Source: DASUFF01 sp036274695 (lineage in GTDB: Bacteria > UBA10199 > JACPAL01 > GCA-016699445). From it: 27,712 nucleotides of DNA. Positions 15,877 through 22,923 of this stretch are shown one piece after another. The notes under the pieces were generated by a model. It ran no database searches. It worked only from the letters and a program-made list of their open reading frames with translations, and was not told where the DNA came from. Every line of letters starts with the position of its first letter. Within the stretch, counting starts at the first letter, position 1. The DNA lies in assembly GCA_036274695.1 (NCBI GenBank), contig DASUFF010000102.1:1-27712 (forward strand). Reading direction: 5' to 3'. Position numbers and translations under genes: made by a program.

Positions 15877-16344
15877 TTAGACCATATCCTTCAAAGTGAT
15901 CCCCAACACTTCCGCCAACCGCATCATTGTCTCCAGCCCCGGTTTGGAGACATCCGACTCAATACGATTCATTTGAATCCGACTGATTCCGACCGCCCGT
16001 GCCAAATTTTCTTGGGTGAGTTCACGTTCTTTCCTTAGCTTCTTGACCCGCTCTCCCAAGGCAGAACTCCTTTGTTTACCTCCTCGCGCGTAATGCTTGA
16101 TGGAATCCCAGGGCAGATCATAAACGGTCCCGCTCGCCTGAGAGACGGAGACAGCTCCCCGGTGATCGAAGATCTGAAGAGCGATGATCGACGTTCCGTC
16201 ATCACCAGGCAAAGATTTGCGGGAGACGGCGCAGCCTTCTCCGTTCTCAAAAAGGAAAATAAGCCGCCTCCCATCCATCGAGAGACTGACCTCCTCAATT
16301 TTCTTCTCAGATCCGCTCTCAATCTTTCTTGCCGGAAGTCCCAT
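15877..16344 (-). CDS. DUF2442-like / XRE helix-turn-helix antitoxin-type regulator
   Basis: A 155-residue two-domain protein. Residues about 15-88 resemble DUF2442 (VSLSMDGRRLIFLFENGEG..., PWDSIKHY). Residues 97-151 form a Cro/XRE HTH: RVKKLRKERELTQENLARAV, then GISRIQMNRIESDVSKPGLE. The gene overlaps the 3' end of the DUF4160 gene by 26 bp, giving the usual arrangement of a type II toxin-antitoxin-like pair with the DNA-binding partner second. The HTH probably represses the shared promoter by binding the 18-bp palindrome at 16552-16569. Fusion of the DUF2442-like domain to an XRE HTH in one chain is the notable point. Antitoxin function is inferred from arrangement, not shown. Confidence 0.8.
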   Translation of the reverse strand: MGLPARKIESGSEKKIEEVSLSMDGRRLIFLFENGEGCAVSRKSLPGDDGTSIIALQIFDHRGAVSVSQASGTVYDLPWDSIKHYARGGKQRSSALGERVKKLRKERELTQENLARAVGISRIQMNRIESDVSKPGLETMMRLAEVLGITLKDMV

Positions 16345-16543
16345 AAAGCTCCTTCTTCAAGAACCCCGCCTGCTGGAGGGCCTCCTTGATCCTTCCCGTC
16401 ATCATCCAACCACCCATGGTCTTTTGGTGGGCCACATCAAAGCGACCGATGAATTCCGAACCTCGATAAACATGGACATGAAAGGGTTCGTGATCGCCGG
16501 AATACCATTCAAAGATATATCCGCCTGCCTTTCGACGTCCCAT
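16319..16543 (-). CDS. DUF4160 protein, putative toxin of a toxin-antitoxin-like pair
   Basis: A 74-residue basic protein carrying the DUF4160 signature: an aromatic strand (GGYIFEWYSGDHEPFHVHVY, with H18, H22 and H24) followed by 'G.F......K..GG' and a helix (GRIKEALQQAGFLKKELYG). DUF4160 proteins are routinely encoded next to DUF2442 proteins and are regarded as candidate toxin-antitoxin modules. No biochemical activity is established that I can name. The ATG at 16543 lies only 6 nt after a TACAAA -10 box, so the transcript is probably leaderless; no Shine-Dalgarno sequence is present. The upstream DNA is AT-rich compared with the rest of the window, consistent with horizontal acquisition. 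Confidence 0.8.
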   Translation of the reverse strand: MGRRKAGGYIFEWYSGDHEPFHVHVYRGSEFIGRFDVAHQKTMGGWMMTGRIKEALQQAGFLKKELYGTSGKKD

Positions 16544-16549
16544 TATTAT

Positions 16550-16577
16550 TTTGTAACATATATGTTACATCTGTCAA
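16550..16577 (-). promoter_or_regulatory. Promoter with embedded 18-bp palindromic operator (DUF4160/DUF2442-XRE pair)
   Basis: On the minus strand TTGACA (16577-16572) and TACAAA (16555-16550) are spaced 16 bp apart. The perfect palindrome TGTAACATATATGTTACA (16552-16569) fills the spacer and runs into the -10 box. A bound repressor would exclude RNA polymerase, so autoregulation by the XRE protein is likely. Confidence 0.7.
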
Positions 16578-16595
16578 GGCACTGAATGGGAGACG

Positions 16596-16925
16596 TTAAG
16601 AAGCAAGTGCCCCGAGGCGCTTCTTCACCAGCTTCCCGTAATGCGTGCAAATCGCCTCGCAGATCTTGGAGACCTCGGGGTCTTCGATCCGGTAGTAGAC
16701 CTGCATCCCCCGCTTCTCCGAGCGGACCAGGAGGGCCTGGGCAAGGAGCCCCAAGTGTTTGGAGACGTTCGCCTGCGACGACCCGACTTTTTCCACGATA
16801 TCGCCCACGCAGAACTCGCCGTCGTGAAGGAGCTTCATGATCTTCAGGCGCATCGGGTCGGCCAGGACCTTCAGCATCTCCGAAATTTTTCCGGCCAGGG
16901 CCGGCGTGACTTGATCGAAGGTCAT
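16596..16925 (-). CDS. ArsR-family winged-helix repressor, probable persulfide sensor
   Basis: A 109-residue ArsR/SmtB-type repressor: LADPMRLKIMKLLHDGEFCV, VEKVGSSQANVSKHLGLLAQ as the recognition helix, then SEKRGMQVYYRIEDPEV as the wing. It lacks the CxC of arsenic sensors but has C39 in helix 2 and C89/C93 in the C-terminal helix. This resembles the two-cysteine layout of persulfide sensors such as SqrR/BigR. The ATG at 16925 overlaps the permease stop by 4 bp; the frame is open further upstream but is not needed. It is the last gene of the rhodanese/persulfide dioxygenase/permease operon and presumably binds the palindrome at 18902-18919. Persulfide sensing is inferred from cysteines and context. 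Confidence 0.9.
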   Translation of the reverse strand: MTFDQVTPALAGKISEMLKVLADPMRLKIMKLLHDGEFCVGDIVEKVGSSQANVSKHLGLLAQALLVRSEKRGMQVYYRIEDPEVSKICEAICTHYGKLVKKRLGALAS

Positions 16926-17674
16926 AGAAATCCCCTTGCGGTCTTGAAGATCAGATAAATCCCGAGCGCGAGCAAAAACCAGGCGAAGGCCTTCTGGAGG
17001 CCTTCGGCCGAAAACCGCCGCGCGATCGCCGCGCCCCCCAAACTGGCGGGGAGAGAAAGGCCGATCACCCACCCGAGCGGTTCCCACGGGACGGCGATCC
17101 GGCCGGCGTAGCCCGCGAAACTCGTCGCTGCATTCGCGGCAATGAGCAGGAGCGAGGTACCGCGCGCCATCTTGATGCCGATGCCTCCCAAAAGCACCAG
17201 GGCGGGCACGATCAAAAATCCCCCTCCCACGCCCAACAGTCCGGTGAGAAAACCGACGCCTCCTCCCACCCAAAAAAGCGGGAGCAACCGCGGATTGCAG
17301 GTGTCCTTTCCCTCAGGGGCCTTCCAAAAGGCCAGGCGGAGCGCGGCGGCGACGACCAAGACGGCAAACGCCAACATTTGCCAACGCGGATCGATGACCC
17401 GCCCGGCCATCGAGCCTCCGTAACTCGCCGGAAGGCTGGCGGCGAGAAAGGCCAGGGCGTTCCGGATGCAAATCTCCTTCCGGCGCAGGGCCGGAATCAT
17501 CCCGAAGAACGCGGTGGCTCCGACGACGACCAGGCTCCCGACCACGCCCTGCTTGACGTCGAACCCCAGCCCATAGACCAGCGCCGGCAAGGCCAGGAGA
17601 GACCCTCCGCTCCCGAAGAGCCCCAAGGCCAGCCCGAAACTCAAGCTCCCCGCGATGAGGATGACCGCGTTCAT
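16922..17674 (-). CDS. TSUP (TauE/SafE) family sulfite/organosulfur permease
   Basis: A 250-residue inner-membrane permease with 7-8 hydrophobic segments and the internal two-fold repeat of the TSUP family (GLFGSGGSLLALPALVYGLG and GLLGVGGGFLIVPALVLLGG). Members export sulfite, thiosulfate or sulfoacetate. The ATG at 17674 is chosen because it overlaps the dioxygenase stop (ATGA), is preceded by GGGAAC and begins directly with a membrane helix. The frame is open to 17767, but that extension lies inside the neighbouring gene. Placed between a persulfide dioxygenase, which makes sulfite, and the ArsR repressor, it most likely removes the sulfite product from the cell. Confidence 0.9.
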   Translation of the reverse strand: MNAVILIAGSLSFGLALGLFGSGGSLLALPALVYGLGFDVKQGVVGSLVVVGATAFFGMIPALRRKEICIRNALAFLAASLPASYGGSMAGRVIDPRWQMLAFAVLVVAAALRLAFWKAPEGKDTCNPRLLPLFWVGGGVGFLTGLLGVGGGFLIVPALVLLGGIGIKMARGTSLLLIAANAATSFAGYAGRIAVPWEPLGWVIGLSLPASLGGAAIARRFSAEGLQKAFAWFLLALGIYLIFKTARGFL

Positions 17675-18366
17675 GTTCCCAACTTGAAACAATGCTGGCG
17701 GTTGGCGGTCAGGGATTCCCTCAGGCGCTTGGGAAGATCCAAATTCCAGGTCGCAAGGTAATCGCAAAATTCCTTCTTGGTCCGAAATTGCAGGGCCTGA
17801 TTGGTCTTCTTCACCTCACCCAGGGTTGAGACCGTCCGGTTCTCATAGTCATGGGCCGCCGCGAGGATCGTGCCGTCGGGAAAATTCTTTACTATCCTTT
17901 GGAGCGAGTCGTAGAGGACGCCCGAATCGCCGCCCGGAAAATCCGTGCGGCCGCAATCGTCGAGGAGCAGCGAATCCCCGGTGAAAAGATAAGGGCCCGC
18001 GGCGATGGATACGCTGTCCGGCGTGTGTCCCGGCGTCTCGATAAACCAGAGATCCCTATCGCCAAGCTTGAGGACGCTCCCCTCCCTGACCGCGACCTGC
18101 AGGCGCTCGCTCTTCGTCTTTTCCGACATAACCACCTTCGCATCCGTCGCCTGGGCCAACTCGCAAGAATCCGAGACGTGATCAGCGTGCGTGTGGGTAT
18201 CGATGACGTACTTGAGTTTCAACCCGCGCCCCTTCAGGTCGTCAAGATACTTGGCTTGATCCTCCTTTTTGGGATCGATGACCGCCGCTTCCCCGGACTC
18301 CGAATCGGCGATCAGGTAGGCAAGACAGCCTTCGTTGCGGAATTGCCGGAAAACTAATTCGGACAT
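17671..18366 (-). CDS. Persulfide dioxygenase, ETHE1-type metallo-beta-lactamase fold
   Basis: A 231-residue non-heme iron enzyme that oxidises glutathione persulfide to sulfite and glutathione. The fold motif THTHADH (57-63) supplies H58, H60, D62 and H63. H114 (TPGHTPDS), D131 (FTGDSLLLDD) and H172 (AAAHDYENR) complete the metal site. The GRTDFPGGD segment (139-147) is characteristic of ETHE1/PDO enzymes and separates them from glyoxalase II. The ATG at 18366 is inside the end of the rhodanese gene (13-bp overlap), with GGGGGTG just upstream; the longer open frame reaching 18732 is antisense-like noise over the rhodanese. With the rhodanese upstream and the TSUP permease downstream, it forms a sulfide/persulfide detoxification route. 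Confidence 0.93.
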   Translation of the reverse strand: MSELVFRQFRNEGCLAYLIADSESGEAAVIDPKKEDQAKYLDDLKGRGLKLKYVIDTHTHADHVSDSCELAQATDAKVVMSEKTKSERLQVAVREGSVLKLGDRDLWFIETPGHTPDSVSIAAGPYLFTGDSLLLDDCGRTDFPGGDSGVLYDSLQRIVKNFPDGTILAAAHDYENRTVSTLGEVKKTNQALQFRTKKEFCDYLATWNLDLPKRLRESLTANRQHCFKLGT

Positions 18367-18875
18367 GCGGCACCCCCTGTTTTGGCGTGACGGTTCCAGG
18401 GCATGAATTGAAGGAGCTTCGCCATCCCGCAGAAGCCGCTGACGCCGGCGAAAATCAGTCCGGCGCCGACGAGGGGTATCAGGAACCAGACGGGCCCGAC
18501 AAAGAAGCCCAAGAGGATCAGGGAACCCGCGGCGATCTGCACCTGGCGCATCAGAGGGATGACCCGCGACCGAACCTCCACGGCCCCGCCTTCCTTTTCC
18601 CAAGCGACGATGCCGCCCTGAACGCTGGCGGCAGTGGGCCACTGCGCCGCCGCCTGCTCGCAGGCCAGGCCGCTTCGCGTTCCCGAGCGACAGATGAAGT
18701 AGACTTGTTTGCCCTTCGGGATCTCTCCGCAACGCCGGCTCAATTCGCCAAGGGGGATGTGCAAGGCGCCGGGAATGGCCGCGGCGGCCACCTCGTCGCT
18801 CTCCCTCACGTCCACGAGAACGGCCCGGTCTTGCCCTACCTCCGCCCGAACCTCCGAGACGGAAACATTCGCCAT
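18354..18875 (-). CDS. Membrane-anchored rhodanese, YgaP-like
   Basis: A 173-residue sulfurtransferase. Residues 1-105 form a single rhodanese domain with the active-site loop CRSGTRS (C62), VDVRESDEVAAAAIPGALHI and VQGGIVAWEKEGGAVE. The C-terminal part (about 108-165) is a DUF2892 domain with two membrane helices (IAAGSLILLGFFVGPVWFLI and PLVGAGLIFAGVSGFCGMAK), anchoring the enzyme to the inner membrane as in E. coli YgaP. It would transfer sulfane sulfur to glutathione or pass persulfide to the dioxygenase encoded next. A perfect AAGGAGG precedes the ATG at 18875. It is the first gene of the operon, 25 bp downstream of a promoter containing an 18-bp palindrome. Confidence 0.92.
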   Translation of the reverse strand: MANVSVSEVRAEVGQDRAVLVDVRESDEVAAAAIPGALHIPLGELSRRCGEIPKGKQVYFICRSGTRSGLACEQAAAQWPTAASVQGGIVAWEKEGGAVEVRSRVIPLMRQVQIAAGSLILLGFFVGPVWFLIPLVGAGLIFAGVSGFCGMAKLLQFMPWNRHAKTGGAACPN

Positions 18876-18899
18876 GAGACCTCCTTCGATCTTATAAAG

Positions 18900-18926
18900 A
18901 GTATAACTATATAGTTATATAGTCAA
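18900..18926 (-). promoter_or_regulatory. Promoter and ArsR-type operator of the persulfide operon
   Basis: The perfect palindrome TATAACTATATAGTTATA occupies 18902-18919. On the minus strand it is flanked by TTGACT (18926-18921) and TATACT (18905-18900), with a spacer of only 15 bp. It therefore overlaps most of the core promoter, as expected for an ArsR-family repressor site. The AT-rich dyad is typical of ArsR operators. Confidence 0.7.
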
Positions 18927-18940
18927 CGAGAAAAAACGCG

Positions 18941-19363
18941 TCAGTTTTTGTACTCATCCCCCAACTCGGGAAGGACCGCGCAGGGCAAGCCTTCCTCTTC
19001 CAACTTTTCGCGCTCCTCCGGCGAAGCCTGGCCGAAGATGGGCCGCCCCTTCTCCTCGCCCCGGCTGATGGCCCGGACAGTCTCCGCGAAGCGATCGCCC
19101 ACGTTTTCGAAATGCGTCGTGACGTAATGCCGGACCGCCTTGAGCACCGTGGCGGCGTCCAGATCGGCGCTCACCGCGAGCGTCTGCGTCTCGAAGGACG
19201 AAACGGTAGAGGCCTTCGCCAAAGCCGCCTTCTCGATGCAGGTGTCCCCGCAAACCTGGCAGGATAACAGGCCTTTTTCCTTCTGGGCCTCGAAGTCTTC
19301 CGCGTGCGGAAACCAGCCCTCGAAGCGATGGCCCCGGCGGCATGAGAGACCGTAGATGATCAT
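18941..19363 (-). CDS. DUF1178 family protein
   Basis: A 140-residue protein of the DUF1178 family, widespread in proteobacteria and of unknown function. The N-terminus MIIYGLSCRRGHRFEGWFPH, followed by GLLSCQVCGD, gives a zinc-ribbon-like set (C8, H12, C35, C38). The C-terminus ends in RPIFGQASPEEREKLEEEGL, which is highly characteristic of the family. The ATG at 19363 is chosen from the conserved MI.Y.L.C..GH start; the frame is open to 19606 but the extension has no family features. Its stop lies 14 bp from the -35 box of the persulfide operon, so readthrough into that operon is possible. It is divergent from the desaturase gene across 163 bp. Confidence 0.88.
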   Translation of the reverse strand: MIIYGLSCRRGHRFEGWFPHAEDFEAQKEKGLLSCQVCGDTCIEKAALAKASTVSSFETQTLAVSADLDAATVLKAVRHYVTTHFENVGDRFAETVRAISRGEEKGRPIFGQASPEEREKLEEEGLPCAVLPELGDEYKN

Positions 19364-19526
19364 GACGGTAAGATAAGTCCGATTTCGCGCTTGTCCAGCC
19401 GTCGCCGCGACACGCCCCGTGGCCTTGAAAAATCGGTGACGCGGGACGTCTTTTTCCGGGCTTTTTTCGCGCCCGCGCACTAGCGTTAAGAGGCTGCGTT
19501 TGCTAAACTTAAATTGGAGTACGGAA

Positions 19527-20669
19527 GTGCAAGAAAAACACGATACGGAACGGCAGCTGAACTGGGGCAATATCCTCTTCCTGGCCCTTTCCCCCATCGT
19601 CGCCATCTTCGGGACCCTGGCCTACGAGATCCATTACGGATTTCATTGGTCGGACGTCCTGATTTTCCTCATCTTTTACGTCCTGACCGCCGGCATGGGG
19701 ATCTCGGCGGGCTATCACCGCCACTTCGCGCATCGCAGTTACGAGTGCCATTCGGTCCTCGAATTCTTCTATCTCGTCTGCGGGGCGGCCTCGCTGCAGA
19801 ACTCGGCCTTGCGATGGTCGCGGGACCACCGCATCCACCACCAGCACATCGACCAGGACGACGATCCTTATAACATCCAAAAAGGCGTGTTTCACGCCCA
19901 CATGGGCTGGATTTTTTACAAGAGCGAGCACGACGACGATTTCAGCGGCGTTCCGGACCTTTTGAAAAACCGTTGGGTCGTCTGGCAGGATCGTCATTAT
20001 CTGGCCATCGCCATTTTCGTGGGTTTCGTTCTTCCGACCCTGATCGGCTGGGCCTTCGGCCGTCCGATGGCCGGGCTTCTTTGGGGAGGTTTCGTCCGCA
20101 CCGTCGTGGTGCACCACTTAACATTCTTCATCAATTCCTTGGCGCACAAGTTCGGGAAGCGGCCGTTTACCGAGGCCTTCTCCGCGCGCGATTCCTGGTG
20201 GCTCGCCTTCCTCACCTACGGCGAGGGGTATCATAATTTCCATCATCGCTTCGCCTCCGACTACCGCAACGGCTACCGCTGGTATCACTGGGACCCGACC
20301 AAGTGGTGGGTCAACGTCATGAGCTGGGTGGGCATGGTGGGACGGGTCCGGCGCTATCAGAAGGAGCAGTTGATCAAGGCCCGCATCGAAACCGACTTCG
20401 AACGCGCCCGCCACCAACTGGCCGCCATCCCATCCCAAATCGCGGCCAAGATGGAGGGCCGCTTGAACGCCGCGCGAACCAAGGTGGAGGCCTGCGCCGC
20501 CCGGTGGGAGAAGGCGAAGCTGCAATTCGCCCAGTCCTCCAAGGAATCCCGGGACCTCTGGAAGCTCCGCCTCCGCAAATACAAATTCCAGTTCGAAGCG
20601 TCCCAGGCCCAATGGGCCTTCTTGATCGCCGCCGTCACCCGCTTCTTCCATCACCATTCCAGCTCCTAA
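19527..20669 (+). CDS. Fatty-acyl desaturase (membrane di-iron) with long C-terminal helical tail
   Basis: A 380-residue acyl-CoA/acyl-lipid delta-9-type desaturase that introduces a double bond into a membrane fatty acid. The three histidine boxes are intact: HRHFAH (64-69), HRIHH (101-105) and HNFHH (236-240), between hydrophobic segments (FLALSPIVAIFGTLAY, VLIFLIFYVLTAGMGI, AIFVGFVLPTLIGWAF). I prefer the GTG at 19527 because GGAG lies 7 nt upstream; a TTG at 19500 would add nine residues. After the desaturase core, about 90 residues form a charged amphipathic helix (IETDFERARHQLAAIPSQIA, EKAKLQFAQSSKESRDLWKL) that is not part of the catalytic fold. It may be for membrane association or oligomerisation. 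Confidence 0.92.
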   Translation: MQEKHDTERQLNWGNILFLALSPIVAIFGTLAYEIHYGFHWSDVLIFLIFYVLTAGMGISAGYHRHFAHRSYECHSVLEFFYLVCGAASLQNSALRWSRDHRIHHQHIDQDDDPYNIQKGVFHAHMGWIFYKSEHDDDFSGVPDLLKNRWVVWQDRHYLAIAIFVGFVLPTLIGWAFGRPMAGLLWGGFVRTVVVHHLTFFINSLAHKFGKRPFTEAFSARDSWWLAFLTYGEGYHNFHHRFASDYRNGYRWYHWDPTKWWVNVMSWVGMVGRVRRYQKEQLIKARIETDFERARHQLAAIPSQIAAKMEGRLNAARTKVEACAARWEKAKLQFAQSSKESRDLWKLRLRKYKFQFEASQAQWAFLIAAVTRFFHHHSSS

Positions 20670-20726
20670 AAAAACCTTTATTTTCCTGGTATATCCGACG
20701 GATTCTAGTAGGTTCCGCCGACTATT

Positions 20727-22019
20727 ATGAAAACAACGCCGGACGACGTCTCCTCCTTCGACGAACTGAAGCTCCACGCCAACCTGCTCAAGGGCATCCA
20801 TCACATGGGTTTCCTGAAGCCGACGCCCATCCAGGCGCGCGCCATCCCGGCGGTCTTGGAGGGACGCGACGTGATAGGGCTCGCCCAGACCGGCACCGGA
20901 AAGACCGCCGCCTTCGTGCTGCCGATCCTTCATAAATTGTTGCAGGCGCCGCATAAGAGAAATCCGCGGGCCTTGATCGTCGCGCCCACGCGGGAGCTGG
21001 CGCTGCAGTCGATGGACCATTTGCAGGCGCTTTCGCGGTTCGTGCATTTGAAGGGCACCGCCATCTTCGGCGGCGTGTCGTTCCAGCCGCAGATCTCGGC
21101 CATCCAGCACGGATTGGACGTTTTATCGGCGACGCCGGGGCGCCTCATGGATCACGTCGACGCCGGACGATTGAAACTCCATGAAGTGGAGATCCTCGTC
21201 TTGGACGAGGTCGACCAGATGCTGGACATGGGCTTCCTGCCGGCGATCCAGAAGATCATCAGCTTATTGCCCTCCAAGCGCCAGAACCTGATGTTCTCGG
21301 CGACGCTCTCGGCGGAGATGTCGGCGCTGGCCCACAAGATCGTGCGCGACCCGGTGACCGTCCAGGTGGGCACGCGCTCGGCGGTGAACGCGGGCATCCG
21401 CCACGCGGTCTATCCGGTGCCGCATCATCTGAAAAAGGACCTGTTGGTGGAGATCCTGCGCGGTCAGGAACTGACGTCGGTCCTGGTGTTCACGCGCACG
21501 AAGAGGAACGCCGACCGGGTCGGACTCAAACTCAACAAGAAGGGCTTCAAGGCCTCCATCATTCACGGCGACCGCAATCAGAACCAACGCCTGCGCGCCT
21601 TGGACGATTTCCGGCACGGACGCAGCCAAATCCTGGTGGCCACGGACGTCGCCGCGCGTGGAATAGACATCAGCGACATCACGCACGTGATCAATCTGGA
21701 CGTGCCGGAGACCCCGGAAACCTACGTCCACCGCATCGGCCGCACGGCGCGCGCGGAAGCGACCGGCGATGCCTTCACGCTCGCGGGCCCCGACGAGGAG
21801 CCGCTGCTGCGGGACATCGAGCGAGCCATCAAACAATCGCTGCCGCGCGTGACGCTGCCGGATTTCGATTACAAAAAGCCGCGCGAGGAAGGCGCCGGGC
21901 ATTTTTCCCAGCCGCCTCGCGGCCATCAACCTTCGCGCGGCAACCAGCCCTCGCGGGGGAACCAGCCGTCCCGCGGAGGCCGTCCGCAACAAGGCAACCG
22001 AAGGGGATTCCGCCGCTGA
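20727..22019 (+). CDS. rhlE: DEAD-box RNA helicase, RhlE type, DEVD variant
   Basis: A 430-residue RNA helicase with the full motif set: the Q motif (FDELKLHANL...PTPIQ), AQTGTGKT (53-60), PTRE, GG, TPGR, SAT, VFTRTK, ATDVAARGID and HRIGRTAR. Motif II is DEVD (160-163) rather than DEAD; the catalytic Asp and Glu are retained, so activity is expected. The C-terminal ~45 residues are a disordered RNA-binding-type tail with tandem units (HQPSRG, NQPSRG, NQPSRG) and end RRGFRR. The stop overlaps the next start by one base (TGATG), coupling it to a small membrane protein. The paralogue at 13529 lacks this repeat tail, suggesting different substrates or cold versus constitutive roles. Confidence 0.92.
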   Translation: MKTTPDDVSSFDELKLHANLLKGIHHMGFLKPTPIQARAIPAVLEGRDVIGLAQTGTGKTAAFVLPILHKLLQAPHKRNPRALIVAPTRELALQSMDHLQALSRFVHLKGTAIFGGVSFQPQISAIQHGLDVLSATPGRLMDHVDAGRLKLHEVEILVLDEVDQMLDMGFLPAIQKIISLLPSKRQNLMFSATLSAEMSALAHKIVRDPVTVQVGTRSAVNAGIRHAVYPVPHHLKKDLLVEILRGQELTSVLVFTRTKRNADRVGLKLNKKGFKASIIHGDRNQNQRLRALDDFRHGRSQILVATDVAARGIDISDITHVINLDVPETPETYVHRIGRTARAEATGDAFTLAGPDEEPLLRDIERAIKQSLPRVTLPDFDYKKPREEGAGHFSQPPRGHQPSRGNQPSRGNQPSRGGRPQQGNRRGFRR

Positions 22020-22237
22020 TGCCTATCGACATGACGACCCTGTTCGTGGGGTTTCTCTTCAGCGGAATCGGTTTCGTGGCCTGGCGCTACGGCCGGCACC
22101 GACAGAGCGTCCGTCACCTGGTCCTGGCCGCCGTCCTCATGGTCTACGGTTACTTCATTCCGAATCTCTGGGCGCAGGTGGGAATCGGCAGCGTCCTCGT
22201 CTTTTTCCTCTTTTGGCCGAAACCGCCTTCGTACTGA
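22019..22237 (+). CDS. Small membrane protein coupled to the RhlE-type helicase
   Basis: A 72-residue protein with two or three hydrophobic helices: TTLFVGFLFSGIGFVAWRYG, then HLVLAAVLMVYGYFIPNLWA and VGIGSVLVFFLFW, with a basic loop RHRQSVRH between them. The layout 'GsiG...f.yGk......l..G..lm.ypYfv.n' matches a common family of ~70-residue inner-membrane proteins often labelled 'amino acid transport protein' without experimental basis. Its ATG shares one base with the helicase stop (TGATG), so it depends on termination-reinitiation. Its end comes 1 bp from the convergent hydroxylase gene. Function unknown. Confidence 0.8.
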   Translation: MPIDMTTLFVGFLFSGIGFVAWRYGRHRQSVRHLVLAAVLMVYGYFIPNLWAQVGIGSVLVFFLFWPKPPSY

Positions 22238-22238
22238 A

Positions 22239-22814
22239 CTAACGCGTCCCGAACACGATGTCCCAGATCGGCGTCGTCACCCCGAACTGGCGGTCCGGGC
22301 ATTTGTGGTGATGCTGAAGGTGGTATTTGCGCAAATACTTCCCGGCGGCGAAGTTGGGAAAGAAGCGGTGGGCTCCGTAGTGAACCCATTCGTAGAAAAG
22401 ATAGCCGATGATCAACCCGCTCTCGAGCAAGGCCGTCGCCGCGAGGCTGCGAGTCGCGACTAAGAAGATTCCGTAAATCACCGTAGCGAAGATCAAGCTC
22501 ACGAACGGAGGCGCGATGATCAAATCTTCTTGGCTCGTGCTGTTGTGGTGTTCGATGTGCAGCCCCGAGGCCACGCGCGAATAGGCGCGCCACCTCTCGC
22601 TCTCGTCCACCCAGTGGAAGACGTAGCGGTGCAGGTAATACTCGACCAGCGTCCAGGCAAAGAGGCCGATGGCGAGGTAGATCAAGACGGCGGACCATGT
22701 TACGGGATGGTTCCGGAGCGAGACCGCCACGAGAAGCGCGGAAACCGGGATCCAAAGGGCCATGGCCATCCAGGGATTTCGGAAACGCCTGAAGAGCAAT
22801 TTCGTGATGCTCAT
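22239..22814 (-). CDS. Fatty acid hydroxylase / sterol desaturase superfamily protein
   Basis: A 191-residue integral membrane di-iron oxygenase. The histidine clusters of the superfamily are present: HRYVFH (62-67), HIEHH (86-90), HYGAH (145-149) and HLQHHH (165-170). They are followed by the usual GVTTPIWDIVFGT end. Size and motif order fit fatty-acid 2-hydroxylase-like or carotenoid/sterol desaturase-like members; the substrate cannot be decided. A strong AAGGAGG sits upstream of the ATG. A sigma-70-type promoter (22851-22879) is followed at once by the palindrome GTAACC-AATC-GGTTAC, so the divergent TetR protein very likely represses it. Its neighbours (desaturase, SDR) point to membrane-lipid modification. 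Confidence 0.9.
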   Translation of the reverse strand: MSITKLLFRRFRNPWMAMALWIPVSALLVAVSLRNHPVTWSAVLIYLAIGLFAWTLVEYYLHRYVFHWVDESERWRAYSRVASGLHIEHHNSTSQEDLIIAPPFVSLIFATVIYGIFLVATRSLAATALLESGLIIGYLFYEWVHYGAHRFFPNFAAGKYLRKYHLQHHHKCPDRQFGVTTPIWDIVFGTR

Positions 22815-22833
22815 GAACGGCCTCCTTCCTTAA

Positions 22834-22849
22834 GTAACCAATCGGTTAC
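22834..22849. promoter_or_regulatory. TetR operator 1 (hydroxylase side)
   Basis: GTAACC-AATC-GGTTAC is an inverted repeat with 6-bp arms lying 20 bp upstream of the hydroxylase ATG and immediately downstream of its -10 box. It shares the GTAACC-N4-GGTTAC core with the site at 22885-22904; the two centres are 53 bp apart. Confidence 0.75.
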
Positions 22850-22850
22850 A

Positions 22851-22879
22851 AATTTAAATTGTTGTGGCTTTTTCGTCAA
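22851..22879 (-). promoter_or_regulatory. Sigma-70-type promoter of the hydroxylase gene
   Basis: On the minus strand TTGACG (22879-22874) and TAAATT (22856-22851) are separated by exactly 17 bp, and the TetR operator follows directly at the expected transcription start. The -35 box matches 5 of 6 consensus positions. Confidence 0.55.
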
Positions 22880-22884
22880 GGCAA

Positions 22885-22904
22885 AAGTAACCTAACGGTT
22901 ACTT
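22885..22904. promoter_or_regulatory. TetR operator 2 (regulator side)
   Basis: AAGTAACC-TAAC-GGTTACTT has perfect 8-bp arms and ends 19 bp before the tetR ATG. It is the stronger of the two sites and would support autoregulation. Confidence 0.75.
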
Positions 22905-22923
22905 AAATATTTAAATACCTGAT

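Noticed and set aside
16926..17273. N-terminal extension of the ArsR frame
   Set aside because: It lies inside the TSUP gene, is arginine-rich noise, and the ATGA overlap at 16925 gives a better start matching the family length.
19364..19526. T-runs after GC-rich stretches as a possible terminator upstream of the desaturase
   Set aside because: No convincing stem precedes the T-runs, and the position upstream of a divergent pair does not call for a terminator.
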